DNA of 9,204 bases. It comes from Alphaproteobacteria bacterium (GTDB lineage: Bacteria > Pseudomonadota > Alphaproteobacteria > Micavibrionales > UBA2020). A program made the translations under genes and the position numbers. Each line of letters begins with the position of its first letter. Within the stretch, counting starts at the first letter, position 1. The notes beneath the pieces were generated by a model. That model was not told where the DNA came from. It worked only from the letters and a program-made list of their open reading frames with translations, and did not search any database. The stretch covers positions 1-9,204 of the forward strand of contig JAQSWE010000083.1 of NCBI GenBank assembly GCA_029266795.1, in the 5' to 3' direction. Of this stretch, positions 1-6,797 are shown one piece after another.

Positions 1-1118
1 TGAATGCACAAAAGCCTATCCACTTGATCGGCAACAGCGTTTCGAAAGAAACGGCGGATGCATTGCGCAGCGACAACCGTTTTGACGTGATCACCGCCAG
101 CATCGGCAAATTCGACAGCGACGAGCCGTTCGTCGAACTGATGCGCGGGCAGGAACCGGATTTCGAGAAGAACCTCGCCAAGCTGCAGGGCGCCAAGGTT
201 TATGTCGTGCAATCGACCGGCGGCCCCGTCAGCGATAACGCACAACATCTTATGTTGATGGCGAACACGCTGAAGGAGTACGGCGCTGCGGAAGTAACCG
301 CGATCGTGCCCTTCGCGGCCTTCATGCGTCAGGATCGCAAATTTAAGAACCGCTTCACCTCGCTTGCTGCCGGGCTGTTTGCAAAACAGCTGAAAGCATC
401 CGGTATTGATAAAATCATTACCCTGACCCCGCATTCGAAGGCGGCGATGCAGCTTTACACCAACGTATTCGGCGAAAATTTCCAGGCCGTGCCGACGACC
501 GCGATGATCGCAGCGGATATCAAAGGCCGTTTTGACGTTGCGCCCGACGAGCTGGCGATTGGCGCGCCCGACGGCGCGGACAAGCCGGGCGACGAAGGCC
601 AGCTGCGCGCGCGCGAACTGGTCAAGGAAGTATTCGGCCATGTCAGCGACGATCTGATGTTCCGCGCATCCAAGATCCATACCGGCGTCAGCGACACGAA
701 AATCACCAGCTTTGACGGCGACGTTGCCGGCAAGGACGTCGTGATCGTCGATGACATGATCGACGGCGGGTCTACCATGGTCAATGCCGCTGCGCTGCTG
801 AAGGCGCATGGCGCGAAGGCCGTTACCGCCTATGCAACCCACGCGATCCTGTCCGGAAACGCGCTGGAACGCCTGCTGATGTCGAAGCCCGACGGCATGA
901 CCTGCGCGATCGACAAACTGGTCATCACGGACACCATCCCCGGTGTGCGCGAAAAGCTGGATGTACTGTTCGCAAAGCAGCCTAACCTTGCGGGCCGTGT
1001 GGAAATCCTGTCGGTCGCACCGATGATCCTCGAAAAAGTCGCAGAGCTGGAGGCGCAGCGCGCGCCCGCCCAGCAACAGCAGCCCCGCCCTCGCGGCGGC
1101 AACACTTTCGCACCCTGA
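1..1118 (+). CDS. prs: Ribose-phosphate pyrophosphokinase family protein, divergent (start codon cut by window edge)
   Basis: Probable PRPP synthetase, which transfers pyrophosphate from ATP to ribose 5-phosphate in the cytosol to feed nucleotide, histidine and tryptophan synthesis. Seen: the frame is open to the left edge. Bases 1-2 are TG and the next codons read NAQKPIHLIGNS, so the true start is probably an ATG whose A lies one base outside; a TTG at 24 is the first start codon fully inside. With that start the protein is 372 residues. Visible landmarks are RQDRK (about 110-114), a His at about 145 in TLTPHS, a Lys at about 225, and the PRPP loop VVIVDDMIDGGSTM (about 246-260). The usual DLHAxQ motif is altered, with only the His kept; KRR is replaced by KIH; there is extra sequence near 185-215; and the C-terminal tail is rich in Gln, Pro and Arg. 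Bacterial Prs is usually about 315 residues. The family is clear; true PRPP synthetase activity is likely but not certain. Confidence 0.85.
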   Translation, partial: NAQKPIHLIGNSVSKETADALRSDNRFDVITASIGKFDSDEPFVELMRGQEPDFEKNLAKLQGAKVYVVQSTGGPVSDNAQHLMLMANTLKEYGAAEVTAIVPFAAFMRQDRKFKNRFTSLAAGLFAKQLKASGIDKIITLTPHSKAAMQLYTNVFGENFQAVPTTAMIAADIKGRFDVAPDELAIGAPDGADKPGDEGQLRARELVKEVFGHVSDDLMFRASKIHTGVSDTKITSFDGDVAGKDVVIVDDMIDGGSTMVNAAALLKAHGAKAVTAYATHAILSGNALERLLMSKPDGMTCAIDKLVITDTIPGVREKLDVLFAKQPNLAGRVEILSVAPMILEKVAELEAQRAPAQQQQPRPRGGNTFAP

Positions 1119-1124
1119 ATTACG

Positions 1125-1826
1125 ATGTGGCGTAAAATCAGCCTGATTGCGCTGATCACCGTGCTGGCGATTGGCATCTTGCTTGGCGGATCACTCGCCA
1201 TCATGCGCATGACGCCGCCCGATACAAAAGCCATCGGCATCAAGGACGGCGATATCATCCTGCAGACCATTCTGGGCACGCAAGGCATGGCGATCATCGC
1301 GGCATCGTCGAGCCCCTACACGCATATGGGTTTCATCAAGACCGGCGGCAATGAACCTGTGGTGGTGGAGGCCGTCGGCCCCGTGAAGGAAACACCCCTG
1401 ACGCAATGGATCGCGCGCGGCGTCGGGCAGCGTATCACGATCCTGCGCCTGAAGGGAATCACGCCGGAGATCGCCAAGAAAGCCGCAACCACAGCAAAGA
1501 AACACTACGGCAAGCCCTATGACTTTTATTTCCTCCCGGACAAGAAATCATTCTATTGCAGCGAACTGGTGCGCGAGGCCTATGCGGGCGCGGGTGTGAC
1601 GCTCGGCGTGATGCAGAAGGTCGGCGAATTAACGGCATCCGCCGCGATGGATGAAATCATCGCACAGCGCTGGCAGTATTACCCGCCCTGCAAAGGCATT
1701 TCCGGCATCACGCTGGAGAAATGCCGCAAGATCATCATGGAACAGCCCTTGGTTACCCCCGCAGCTATCGCCCGCGACCACCAACTGGAGCCTGTTTTCA
1801 GCAATTATCCGCTGGATACGCGCTGA
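1125..1826 (+). CDS. YiiX/YebB-like permuted papain-fold (NlpC/P60 superfamily) hydrolase, membrane-anchored
   Basis: A 233-residue protein with one N-terminal hydrophobic helix (about residues 5-27, preceded by Arg and Lys) followed by a YiiX/YebB-like domain. Seen, in order: GDIILQ at 42-47, SPYTHMGF with His67, VVVEA with Glu82, PVKETPLTQWI at 86-96, GKPYDF at 129-134 and FYCSELV with Cys145. These match the circularly permuted NlpC/P60 layout, in which His, a polar residue and the late Cys form the active site. The C-terminal PLVTPAAIARD segment also fits the family. The substrate of this branch is not established; amide or thioester hydrolysis of lipid or peptide substrates is the general inference. 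Topology suggests the domain lies outside the inner membrane. It starts 6 bases after the PRPP synthetase stop codon with no clear Shine-Dalgarno sequence, so co-transcription is likely. Confidence 0.85.
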   Translation: MWRKISLIALITVLAIGILLGGSLAIMRMTPPDTKAIGIKDGDIILQTILGTQGMAIIAASSSPYTHMGFIKTGGNEPVVVEAVGPVKETPLTQWIARGVGQRITILRLKGITPEIAKKAATTAKKHYGKPYDFYFLPDKKSFYCSELVREAYAGAGVTLGVMQKVGELTASAAMDEIIAQRWQYYPPCKGISGITLEKCRKIIMEQPLVTPAAIARDHQLEPVFSNYPLDTR

Positions 1827-1851
1827 TTACGGGTGTAAAACTGAGCCCGTC

Positions 1852-3114
1852 ATGACAACAATACAAAAACAGCCCTCGAAATATTCTTTCGGCGTCCTGA
1901 AAATCAGGAATTTCCGCGCGCTTCTGTTCACGCGCATGTTCATCATGATGGCGCTGCAGGCGCAGGCCGTCATTGTCGGCTGGCAGATATATTCGATTAC
2001 CAAAGACCCGTTCATGCTGGGCCTGACAGGCCTGGCCGAAGCCATTCCCGCCATCACCTGCGCACTATTCGCGGGGCATGTGGTGGATGTGGGCAAGCCA
2101 CATTTGATTTACCGCGCGGCCATTTTCGCGCTGGCCGCCAATACGCTGGTCCTGTTCACCTTTGCGGGCGGCCATGTGGCGATGGACCAGAGCTGGCTGA
2201 TCTACCTGATTTACGGCGCGATCTTTTTTTCAGGCCTCGCGCGCGCATTCGTCGTGCCGTCGTCATTCACGATGCTGTCGCTGGTGGTGAAGCGGGAGGA
2301 AATGCCCTCTGCCGCCGCATGGATGGGCACAGGGTTTCAGGCCGCGTCTATCCTGTCACCCGCCCTTGCCGGACTGATTTACGGCGGATATGGCGCGACG
2401 GTTGCCTGGGCGATGCCCGCGATGCTGATGACGATGGCCTTCATCATGGTACATGGCATCAAGGTCACATCCCATCCGCGCGGCGAAATCCGCGAAAGCG
2501 CGGTAAAAAGCATCAAGGCCGGATGGAAATTCATCTGGGAGAAAAAGATCCTGTTGAACATGATGGCGCTCGACATGTTCGCAGTGCTATTCGGCGGCGC
2601 GGTCGCCATGTTGCCCGCGATTGCGGAGGACGTTCTGCATGTCGGATCGCAAGGATTGGGTATGTTGCGCGCGGCCCCCGCGGTCGGCGCGGTTTTCACG
2701 ACGCTCTATCTTGCGATCCTGCCAATGCAGCATGTATCGACGGCGCGGCTGCTGTTCGTCGTCGGCGCATTCGGCGTCTGCATGATCGGCTTCGGCCTCA
2801 GCACCTCATTCTGGCTGTCGATGCTGTTCCTGATGGCGTCCGGCGTATTCGACAGCGTCAGCATGACGATCCGCGCGACTCTGATGCAATTGCTGACGCC
2901 CGACCACATGCGCGGGCGCGTCTCATCGATCAGTTCGATGTTCATTATTTCCTCGAATGAAATCGGCGCCTTCGAATCAGGAACTGCGGCACGGCTGCTC
3001 GGCCTTGTGCCATCGATCGTCTTCGGCGGCGTCTGCACATTGGGCATCGTTGCGTTTATTACCGTGATGTCGAAACAGATGCGCCAAACCGTGGTCGATG
3101 TAAAAAACACGTAA
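1852..3114 (+). CDS. Major facilitator superfamily transporter, MFS_3/EntS-like
   Basis: A 420-residue inner-membrane protein with about 11-12 hydrophobic segments, the usual size for a 12-helix MFS permease. Seen: a short cytoplasmic N-terminus with KIRNFRALLFTRMF; a motif-A-like loop GHVVDVGK at 75-82 between helices 2 and 3; and near the C-terminal half TPDHMRGRVSSISSMF (RGR at 354-356) followed by SSNEIGAFESG. That last pair is characteristic of the MFS_3 group that includes the enterobactin exporter EntS and many uncharacterised exporters. The substrate cannot be told; no siderophore genes are nearby. The frame is open upstream to 1651, but that part overlaps the preceding hydrolase gene. 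The ATG at 1852, 25 bases after that gene's stop codon and just before the conserved N-terminus, is the sensible start. The ribosome binding site is weak (GAG at 1843-1845). Probably the last gene of the left operon. Confidence 0.9.
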   Translation: MTTIQKQPSKYSFGVLKIRNFRALLFTRMFIMMALQAQAVIVGWQIYSITKDPFMLGLTGLAEAIPAITCALFAGHVVDVGKPHLIYRAAIFALAANTLVLFTFAGGHVAMDQSWLIYLIYGAIFFSGLARAFVVPSSFTMLSLVVKREEMPSAAAWMGTGFQAASILSPALAGLIYGGYGATVAWAMPAMLMTMAFIMVHGIKVTSHPRGEIRESAVKSIKAGWKFIWEKKILLNMMALDMFAVLFGGAVAMLPAIAEDVLHVGSQGLGMLRAAPAVGAVFTTLYLAILPMQHVSTARLLFVVGAFGVCMIGFGLSTSFWLSMLFLMASGVFDSVSMTIRATLMQLLTPDHMRGRVSSISSMFIISSNEIGAFESGTAARLLGLVPSIVFGGVCTLGIVAFITVMSKQMRQTVVDVKNT

Positions 3115-3152
3115 TAAAGTTTCGCTTGCTGCGCCGCACAATGACATAAGAA

Positions 3153-3180
3153 TTCACATCCTGCATTGCCATGCTAGACT
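3153..3180 (+). promoter_or_regulatory. Putative sigma70 promoter of glgX
   Basis: TTCACA at 3153-3158 (5 of 6 to the -35 consensus), a 16-base spacer, and TAGACT at 3175-3180 (4 of 6 to the -10 consensus) preceded by TG at 3172-3173, giving an extended -10. It lies in the 114-base gap between the transporter and glgX, and would start transcription near 3187, about 40 bases before the glgX ATG. Read by eye only. Confidence 0.55.
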
Positions 3181-3195
3181 GTTTCCATTAAACAG
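3179..3195. promoter_or_regulatory. Inverted repeat at the predicted glgX transcription start
   Basis: CTGTTT (3179-3184) and AAACAG (3190-3195) form perfect 6-base arms around a 5-base centre, CCATT. The element overlaps the end of the predicted -10 box and the predicted transcription start. It could be an operator for a dimeric regulator or a short 5' hairpin in the mRNA. AGACTG also occurs as a direct repeat at 3176-3181 and 3194-3199. Short arms like these can occur by chance. Confidence 0.3.
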
Positions 3196-3219
3196 ACTGA
3201 CGCTTTACCGCAATTGATC

Positions 3220-3223
3220 AGGA
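3220..3223 (+). promoter_or_regulatory. Ribosome binding site that selects the glgX start
   Basis: AGGA at 3220-3223 sits 5 bases before the ATG at 3229. It supports that ATG over the in-frame TTG at 3214, which lies upstream of this site and would add only five residues. Confidence 0.6.
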
Positions 3224-3228
3224 CGCTT

Positions 3229-5310
3229 ATGGACCGCGATACGCTTTCCATCGAGACCGGAACACCTGATACCCTCGGCGCCACTTACGATGGCCGCGGC
3301 GTCAACTTTGCGCTCTATTCGAAACATGCCGCGCGGGTCGAGTTGTGCCTGTTCAGCGATGACGGCCAGACCGAATTGCAGCGCATCACGCTGCCGGAAA
3401 AAACCGGCGATGTCTGGCATGGCTATGTGCCGGGACTGAAGACGGGCCAAGTCTATGGCTACCGTGTCGACGGCCCCTATGAGCCGCATAACGGCCACCG
3501 CTTCAACCCCGAGAAACTGGTGCTGGACACTTATGCCAAGGAAATTATCGGCACGGTGCAGACAAACGCCGAAGAGCTGATAAACCCCGCCAAGGATAGC
3601 GCCGCATATGTTGCGAAAGCGCGCGTCACCGCGCCCTTGAAAGGCACTGTTACCCCCGCCCCGAAAACGGCATGGGAAGACACAGTGCTGTATGAGCTGC
3701 ACCCCAAGGGCTTCACGGCGGCGAACGACAAAATCCCCGCCCATCTGCGCGGGACCTATGCGGGGTTGGCAAGCAATGAGTCGATCGATTACATCAAGGA
3801 GCTGGGTGTCACGGCAGTCGAGCTGCTGCCCGTTCATGCGAAAGTGAACGACGCCTTCCTGCTGAAGGCTGGCCTGAAGAATTACTGGGGCTATAACACC
3901 CTGTCCTTCTTCGCGCCCGAGCCGGAATACGCCTCCGACAAGAACAATGCGCGGCAGGAATTTCGCGACATGGTCGATGCGTTTCACAAATCCGGCATCG
4001 AGGTCATTCTGGATGTCGTTTACAACCATGCAGGCGAAAGTCACGAGGCGGGCCCGACCCTATCTTTGCGCGGCGTCGATAATGCCAGCTATTACCGCCT
4101 CGACGCGCATGACAAAAGCAAATACGTGAACGATACCGGCACCGGTAATACGCTCGATTTCGAGAACCCTGCCGTGCGCCGCATGGTGCTCGACAGCCTG
4201 CGCCATTGGGTTGCCGAATATGGCATCGACGGCTTCCGTTTTGACCTTGCCCCCGTTCTGGGACGCGACCGCAACGGATTTGACGCGCGCGCCGCATTCT
4301 TCAAGGAATTGGAAGCAGATCCCGTTTTGTCGAAGGTGAAGTTGATTGCGGAGCCTTGGGACCCCGGCCCCGGCGGCTACCAGCTCGGCAACTTCCCGAA
4401 AAAATGGCATGAATGGAATGACCGTTTCCGCGACGATATCCGCAAATTCTGGCGCGGCACGACGGACGCGCTGCGCTGGCTGGCAACACGCCTTGCGGGA
4501 TCGTCCCCCGAATTCGACAATAACGGCCGCGGCCCGCAGGCCAGCATCAATTTCGTCGCTATCCATGACGGATTCACGCTGCATGACGTGGTGAGCCATA
4601 GCTATAAAAAGAACCTGGCGAATGGCGAAAACAACCAGGATGGCGCGAACGAGAATTACAGCGCCAATCACGGCATCGAAGGCGACACGCACGACCCGAA
4701 GATCATCGCCTTGCGCGAACAGCAGAAACGTAACATGCTGGCGACGCTGTTCCTGTCACAGGGTACGCCCATGCTGCTGGCTGGCGACGAACACGGCAAT
4801 TCCCAGCGCGGCAACAACAACGCCTATGCGCAGGACAATGCCATCGGATGGCTGGACTGGAATGACATCACAGCGGAAGGCAAAACGCTGACCGAATTCG
4901 TGAAGAAACTGACCAAGTTCCGCCGCGACCAGCAGGTTTTGCGCGGCACTGCTTTCCTGCACGGCCAAAAGACCGATGCGCATGATGTGGCCGATATCAG
5001 CTGGATAAATCCCAACGGCAGCCCGCAGAAGGACAGCGACTGGGCGAAGAAGGAAGACAAGGGCATCGGCGTCATTTTCAACGAAAAAGCCGCGCTTGGT
5101 AAAAAAGACGGCGAACGGCTGCTGACGATTTTCAACAGCCATTCCGGCGACGTCAAATTCACGCTTCCCGAAATCAAGGGCGGTAAGGGCTGGACGCGGG
5201 TGCTGGATACGTCAGATCCGGAAATGCCGGCACAGACTTCCGTTCATAACGATAAATCCATTTATACCGTACCCGCGCGGTCGGTGATTGTTTTCAAGCA
5301 GGGGGCTTAA
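3229..5310 (+). CDS. glgX: Glycogen debranching enzyme GlgX (GH13 isoamylase type)
   Basis: A 693-residue cytosolic GH13 enzyme that hydrolyses alpha-1,6 branch points of glycogen, typically the short limit-dextrin branches left by phosphorylase. Seen: an N-terminal CBM48-like domain (GVNFALYSKHAARVELCLF, then YGYRVDGPYEP and GHRFNP); then the catalytic barrel with region I DVVYNHAGE (His267), region II GFRFDLA (nucleophile Asp339), region III IAEPWD (acid/base Glu375) and region IV AIHDGFTLHD (Asp447). PMLLAGDEHGNSQRGNNNAY further on is typical of GlgX. The C-terminal part (from about 600) is a beta-sandwich-like tail. Length is normal for the family and all catalytic residues are present. 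The usual neighbours glgA, glgB, glgC and glgP are absent from this window. The next gene begins at the base after its stop codon. Confidence 0.95.
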   Translation: MDRDTLSIETGTPDTLGATYDGRGVNFALYSKHAARVELCLFSDDGQTELQRITLPEKTGDVWHGYVPGLKTGQVYGYRVDGPYEPHNGHRFNPEKLVLDTYAKEIIGTVQTNAEELINPAKDSAAYVAKARVTAPLKGTVTPAPKTAWEDTVLYELHPKGFTAANDKIPAHLRGTYAGLASNESIDYIKELGVTAVELLPVHAKVNDAFLLKAGLKNYWGYNTLSFFAPEPEYASDKNNARQEFRDMVDAFHKSGIEVILDVVYNHAGESHEAGPTLSLRGVDNASYYRLDAHDKSKYVNDTGTGNTLDFENPAVRRMVLDSLRHWVAEYGIDGFRFDLAPVLGRDRNGFDARAAFFKELEADPVLSKVKLIAEPWDPGPGGYQLGNFPKKWHEWNDRFRDDIRKFWRGTTDALRWLATRLAGSSPEFDNNGRGPQASINFVAIHDGFTLHDVVSHSYKKNLANGENNQDGANENYSANHGIEGDTHDPKIIALREQQKRNMLATLFLSQGTPMLLAGDEHGNSQRGNNNAYAQDNAIGWLDWNDITAEGKTLTEFVKKLTKFRRDQQVLRGTAFLHGQKTDAHDVADISWINPNGSPQKDSDWAKKEDKGIGVIFNEKAALGKKDGERLLTIFNSHSGDVKFTLPEIKGGKGWTRVLDTSDPEMPAQTSVHNDKSIYTVPARSVIVFKQGA
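5300..5305 (+). promoter_or_regulatory. Ribosome binding site of the EndoU gene, inside the end of glgX
   Basis: AGGGGG at 5300-5305 lies 5 bases before the ATG at 5311 and within the last codons of glgX. With the glgX stop codon ending at 5310, this arrangement implies co-transcription and probably translational coupling. Confidence 0.6.
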
Positions 5311-5778
5311 ATGTTCCGCGACCGTTTCCTGAAACGCATTTTCATGTTCGTCTTCTTTGCAGCGCTGATCTTCCCCGCGATGCTGAAGCAGCTCGGCACC
5401 ATAAATCCAATGAACCCCATGCAGCAGGCCGCATCAGGGAACGCGCCGCAGCTGACCGAAAAACGCCGCGAGCATATGCTGCACGGCGACCGTACGGGCG
5501 GCGGTCATTTGCACGGCACCGGCGCGCCCTGCAAATCGGAATTCCCCGCCGACTGGAACGAAGACAGGATCGTCACCACCGTCACGCAGATGGCGGCCAA
5601 CGACAATCTTGGCTGGAAGCAGCAAAAGAACGGCAATTATGTGGCGGAGGCGAACGAGGGGCAGGTGCGCGTACGCGTCGTGCTGAACAACGACCGGACG
5701 CAGATCATCACGGCCTATCCCGTCAATATGCCGCTCAATCCGTGCCATCGCGGCGCGGCGAACGACAACAATCCCTGA
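5311..5778 (+). CDS. Stand-alone bacterial EndoU ribonuclease-domain protein with N-terminal export or anchor segment
   Basis: A 155-residue protein. Residues 1-9 are basic and 10-25 strongly hydrophobic, so it is either a signal peptide or a single membrane anchor; no clear cleavage site is visible. After a short linker, residues 54-139 read as a compact bacterial EndoU domain: EHMLHGD (His55), TGGGH (His66), GTGAPCKSEFP (70-79), W82, the DRIVTTVTQMAAN helix, W102, and the closing strand QIITAYPVN with Thr134 and Tyr136. In the EndoU family two His residues plus a Lys or Thr/Tyr site cleave RNA, and bacterial versions usually form the C-terminal toxin tip of large contact-dependent or polymorphic toxins. 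Here the domain stands alone. Two cysteines (74 and 145) could form a disulfide, which would fit life outside the cytoplasm. It abuts glgX and shares its base composition. No immunity gene is seen beside it. The fold call is firm; RNase activity and location are inferred. Confidence 0.85.
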   Translation: MFRDRFLKRIFMFVFFAALIFPAMLKQLGTINPMNPMQQAASGNAPQLTEKRREHMLHGDRTGGGHLHGTGAPCKSEFPADWNEDRIVTTVTQMAANDNLGWKQQKNGNYVAEANEGQVRVRVVLNNDRTQIITAYPVNMPLNPCHRGAANDNNP

Positions 5779-6780
5779 TTATTTGTATTTATGCGTATTG
5801 CCGCGGAAATCGGTGACGTCATAACCGTCTTCCGTTTCGGCTAGCCACTGGCGTGACACCGGCACCTTGCCGTGACCGCCCGGAATATCCAGCATATAAT
5901 GCGGCTGCGCGATGCCGGACATCTTGCCCTGCAGCTGCGCGGTCAGTTCCTGCCCTTCCTTGATGCTCAGGCGGAAATGGCCTGTGCCGGGAGCAAGGTC
6001 GGGATGGTGCAGGTAATAGGGTTTTACCTTCATGGCGGTGAATGCGCGGAATAATTGCTCCAGCACCGCCGCATCGTTGTTTACGCCCTTTAACAAGGTC
6101 GATTGAGACAGCAGCGGAATGCCGGCCTTAATAAATTTCTGTGCAACCGCTTTTACCTTGTCCGTCAATTCGCGCGGATGGTTGGCGTGGAACACGACAT
6201 AGACAGCTTTATCGCTTTGCAGCGCCTCCACCAATTCATCTGGCACGCGCGACGGGTCTGCAACAGGCACACGCGTATGGAAGCGGATGACCTGCACATG
6301 CGGGATTTCGTTCAGCGCCTCCATGATCTCGCGCAGGCGGCGTGGCGACAGTACGAAGGGGTCACCGCCCGTCAAAATCACTTCCCAGATCGCAGGCATG
6401 TTGCGGATATAGGCGAGCGCTTTTTGCAGCTCCTCCTTATTCAGCATCTCGCTGCCGGGGCCGACCTTTTCGCGACGGAAGCAGAAACGGCAATAGACGG
6501 CGCAGACATGCACAGCCTTCAGCAGCACGCGGTCGGGATAACGGTGCACGATACCCTTCACAGGAGAATGCACGTCGTCGCCGATAGGGTCTTCCAGCTC
6601 GTCCGGCGTCGTCTTCAATTCTTCGGCGGTCGGGAGGTATTGTTTTGCGATGGGGTCGGCAGGGTCGGTTGCGTCAATCAGCTCCATCACCTCGTCCGTC
6701 ACGGCGACGGCATAGCGCTCCATGACCTCGGCCAAGGCGGGGTCGTCGTTCAGGGGGATGGGCTGGCGTTTCGTCTGCAT
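5779..6780 (-). CDS. Lysine 2,3-aminomutase family radical SAM protein (KamA/EpmB-like)
   Basis: A 333-residue iron-sulfur enzyme of the family that moves an amino group between C2 and C3 of lysine using S-adenosylmethionine and PLP. Seen: the radical SAM cluster CAVYCRFC (Cys93, Cys97, Cys100) followed by FRREKVG; LTGGDPF at 136-142; HTRVPV at 168-173; HHPDLAPGTGHFR with Asp261; and LDIPGGHGKVPV with Asp298 and the PLP lysine Lys305. These Asp residues correspond to those that bind substrate lysine in clostridial aminomutase. The protein is short (clostridial enzyme about 416, EpmB about 340) and has no cysteines other than the cluster ones, so the C-terminal zinc site of the clostridial enzyme is missing. 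It could be EpmB, which modifies lysine for elongation factor P, or a free-lysine enzyme; no epmA or efp gene is in the window to decide. Its stop codon directly abuts the EndoU stop codon. Confidence 0.9.
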   Translation of the reverse strand: MQTKRQPIPLNDDPALAEVMERYAVAVTDEVMELIDATDPADPIAKQYLPTAEELKTTPDELEDPIGDDVHSPVKGIVHRYPDRVLLKAVHVCAVYCRFCFRREKVGPGSEMLNKEELQKALAYIRNMPAIWEVILTGGDPFVLSPRRLREIMEALNEIPHVQVIRFHTRVPVADPSRVPDELVEALQSDKAVYVVFHANHPRELTDKVKAVAQKFIKAGIPLLSQSTLLKGVNNDAAVLEQLFRAFTAMKVKPYYLHHPDLAPGTGHFRLSIKEGQELTAQLQGKMSGIAQPHYMLDIPGGHGKVPVSRQWLAETEDGYDVTDFRGNTHKYK

Positions 6781-6797
6781 TTAACTTTCTCTGTCAG

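Noticed and set aside
1829..1850. ACGGG/CCCGT inverted repeat before the transporter ATG
   Set aside because: A five-base stem with a 12-base loop and no T-run is too weak to call a terminator or switch.
1651..1851. Upstream extension of the transporter frame
   Set aside because: It overlaps the end of the hydrolase gene in another frame, and its translation (Ser/Arg/Pro-rich) does not look like an MFS N-terminus.
2319..2960. 213-codon plus-strand frame inside the transporter gene
   Set aside because: It is an out-of-frame Arg/Asp/His-rich translation overlapping conserved MFS sequence.
3205..4044. 279-codon minus-strand open frame opposite glgX
   Set aside because: It is antisense to well-conserved glgX coding sequence and has no recognisable motifs.
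5434..5748. 104-codon minus-strand open frame opposite the EndoU gene, considered as an antisense immunity gene
   Set aside because: It lies wholly antisense to the EndoU domain, has no ribosome binding site and reads like a reverse-frame shadow in GC-rich DNA.
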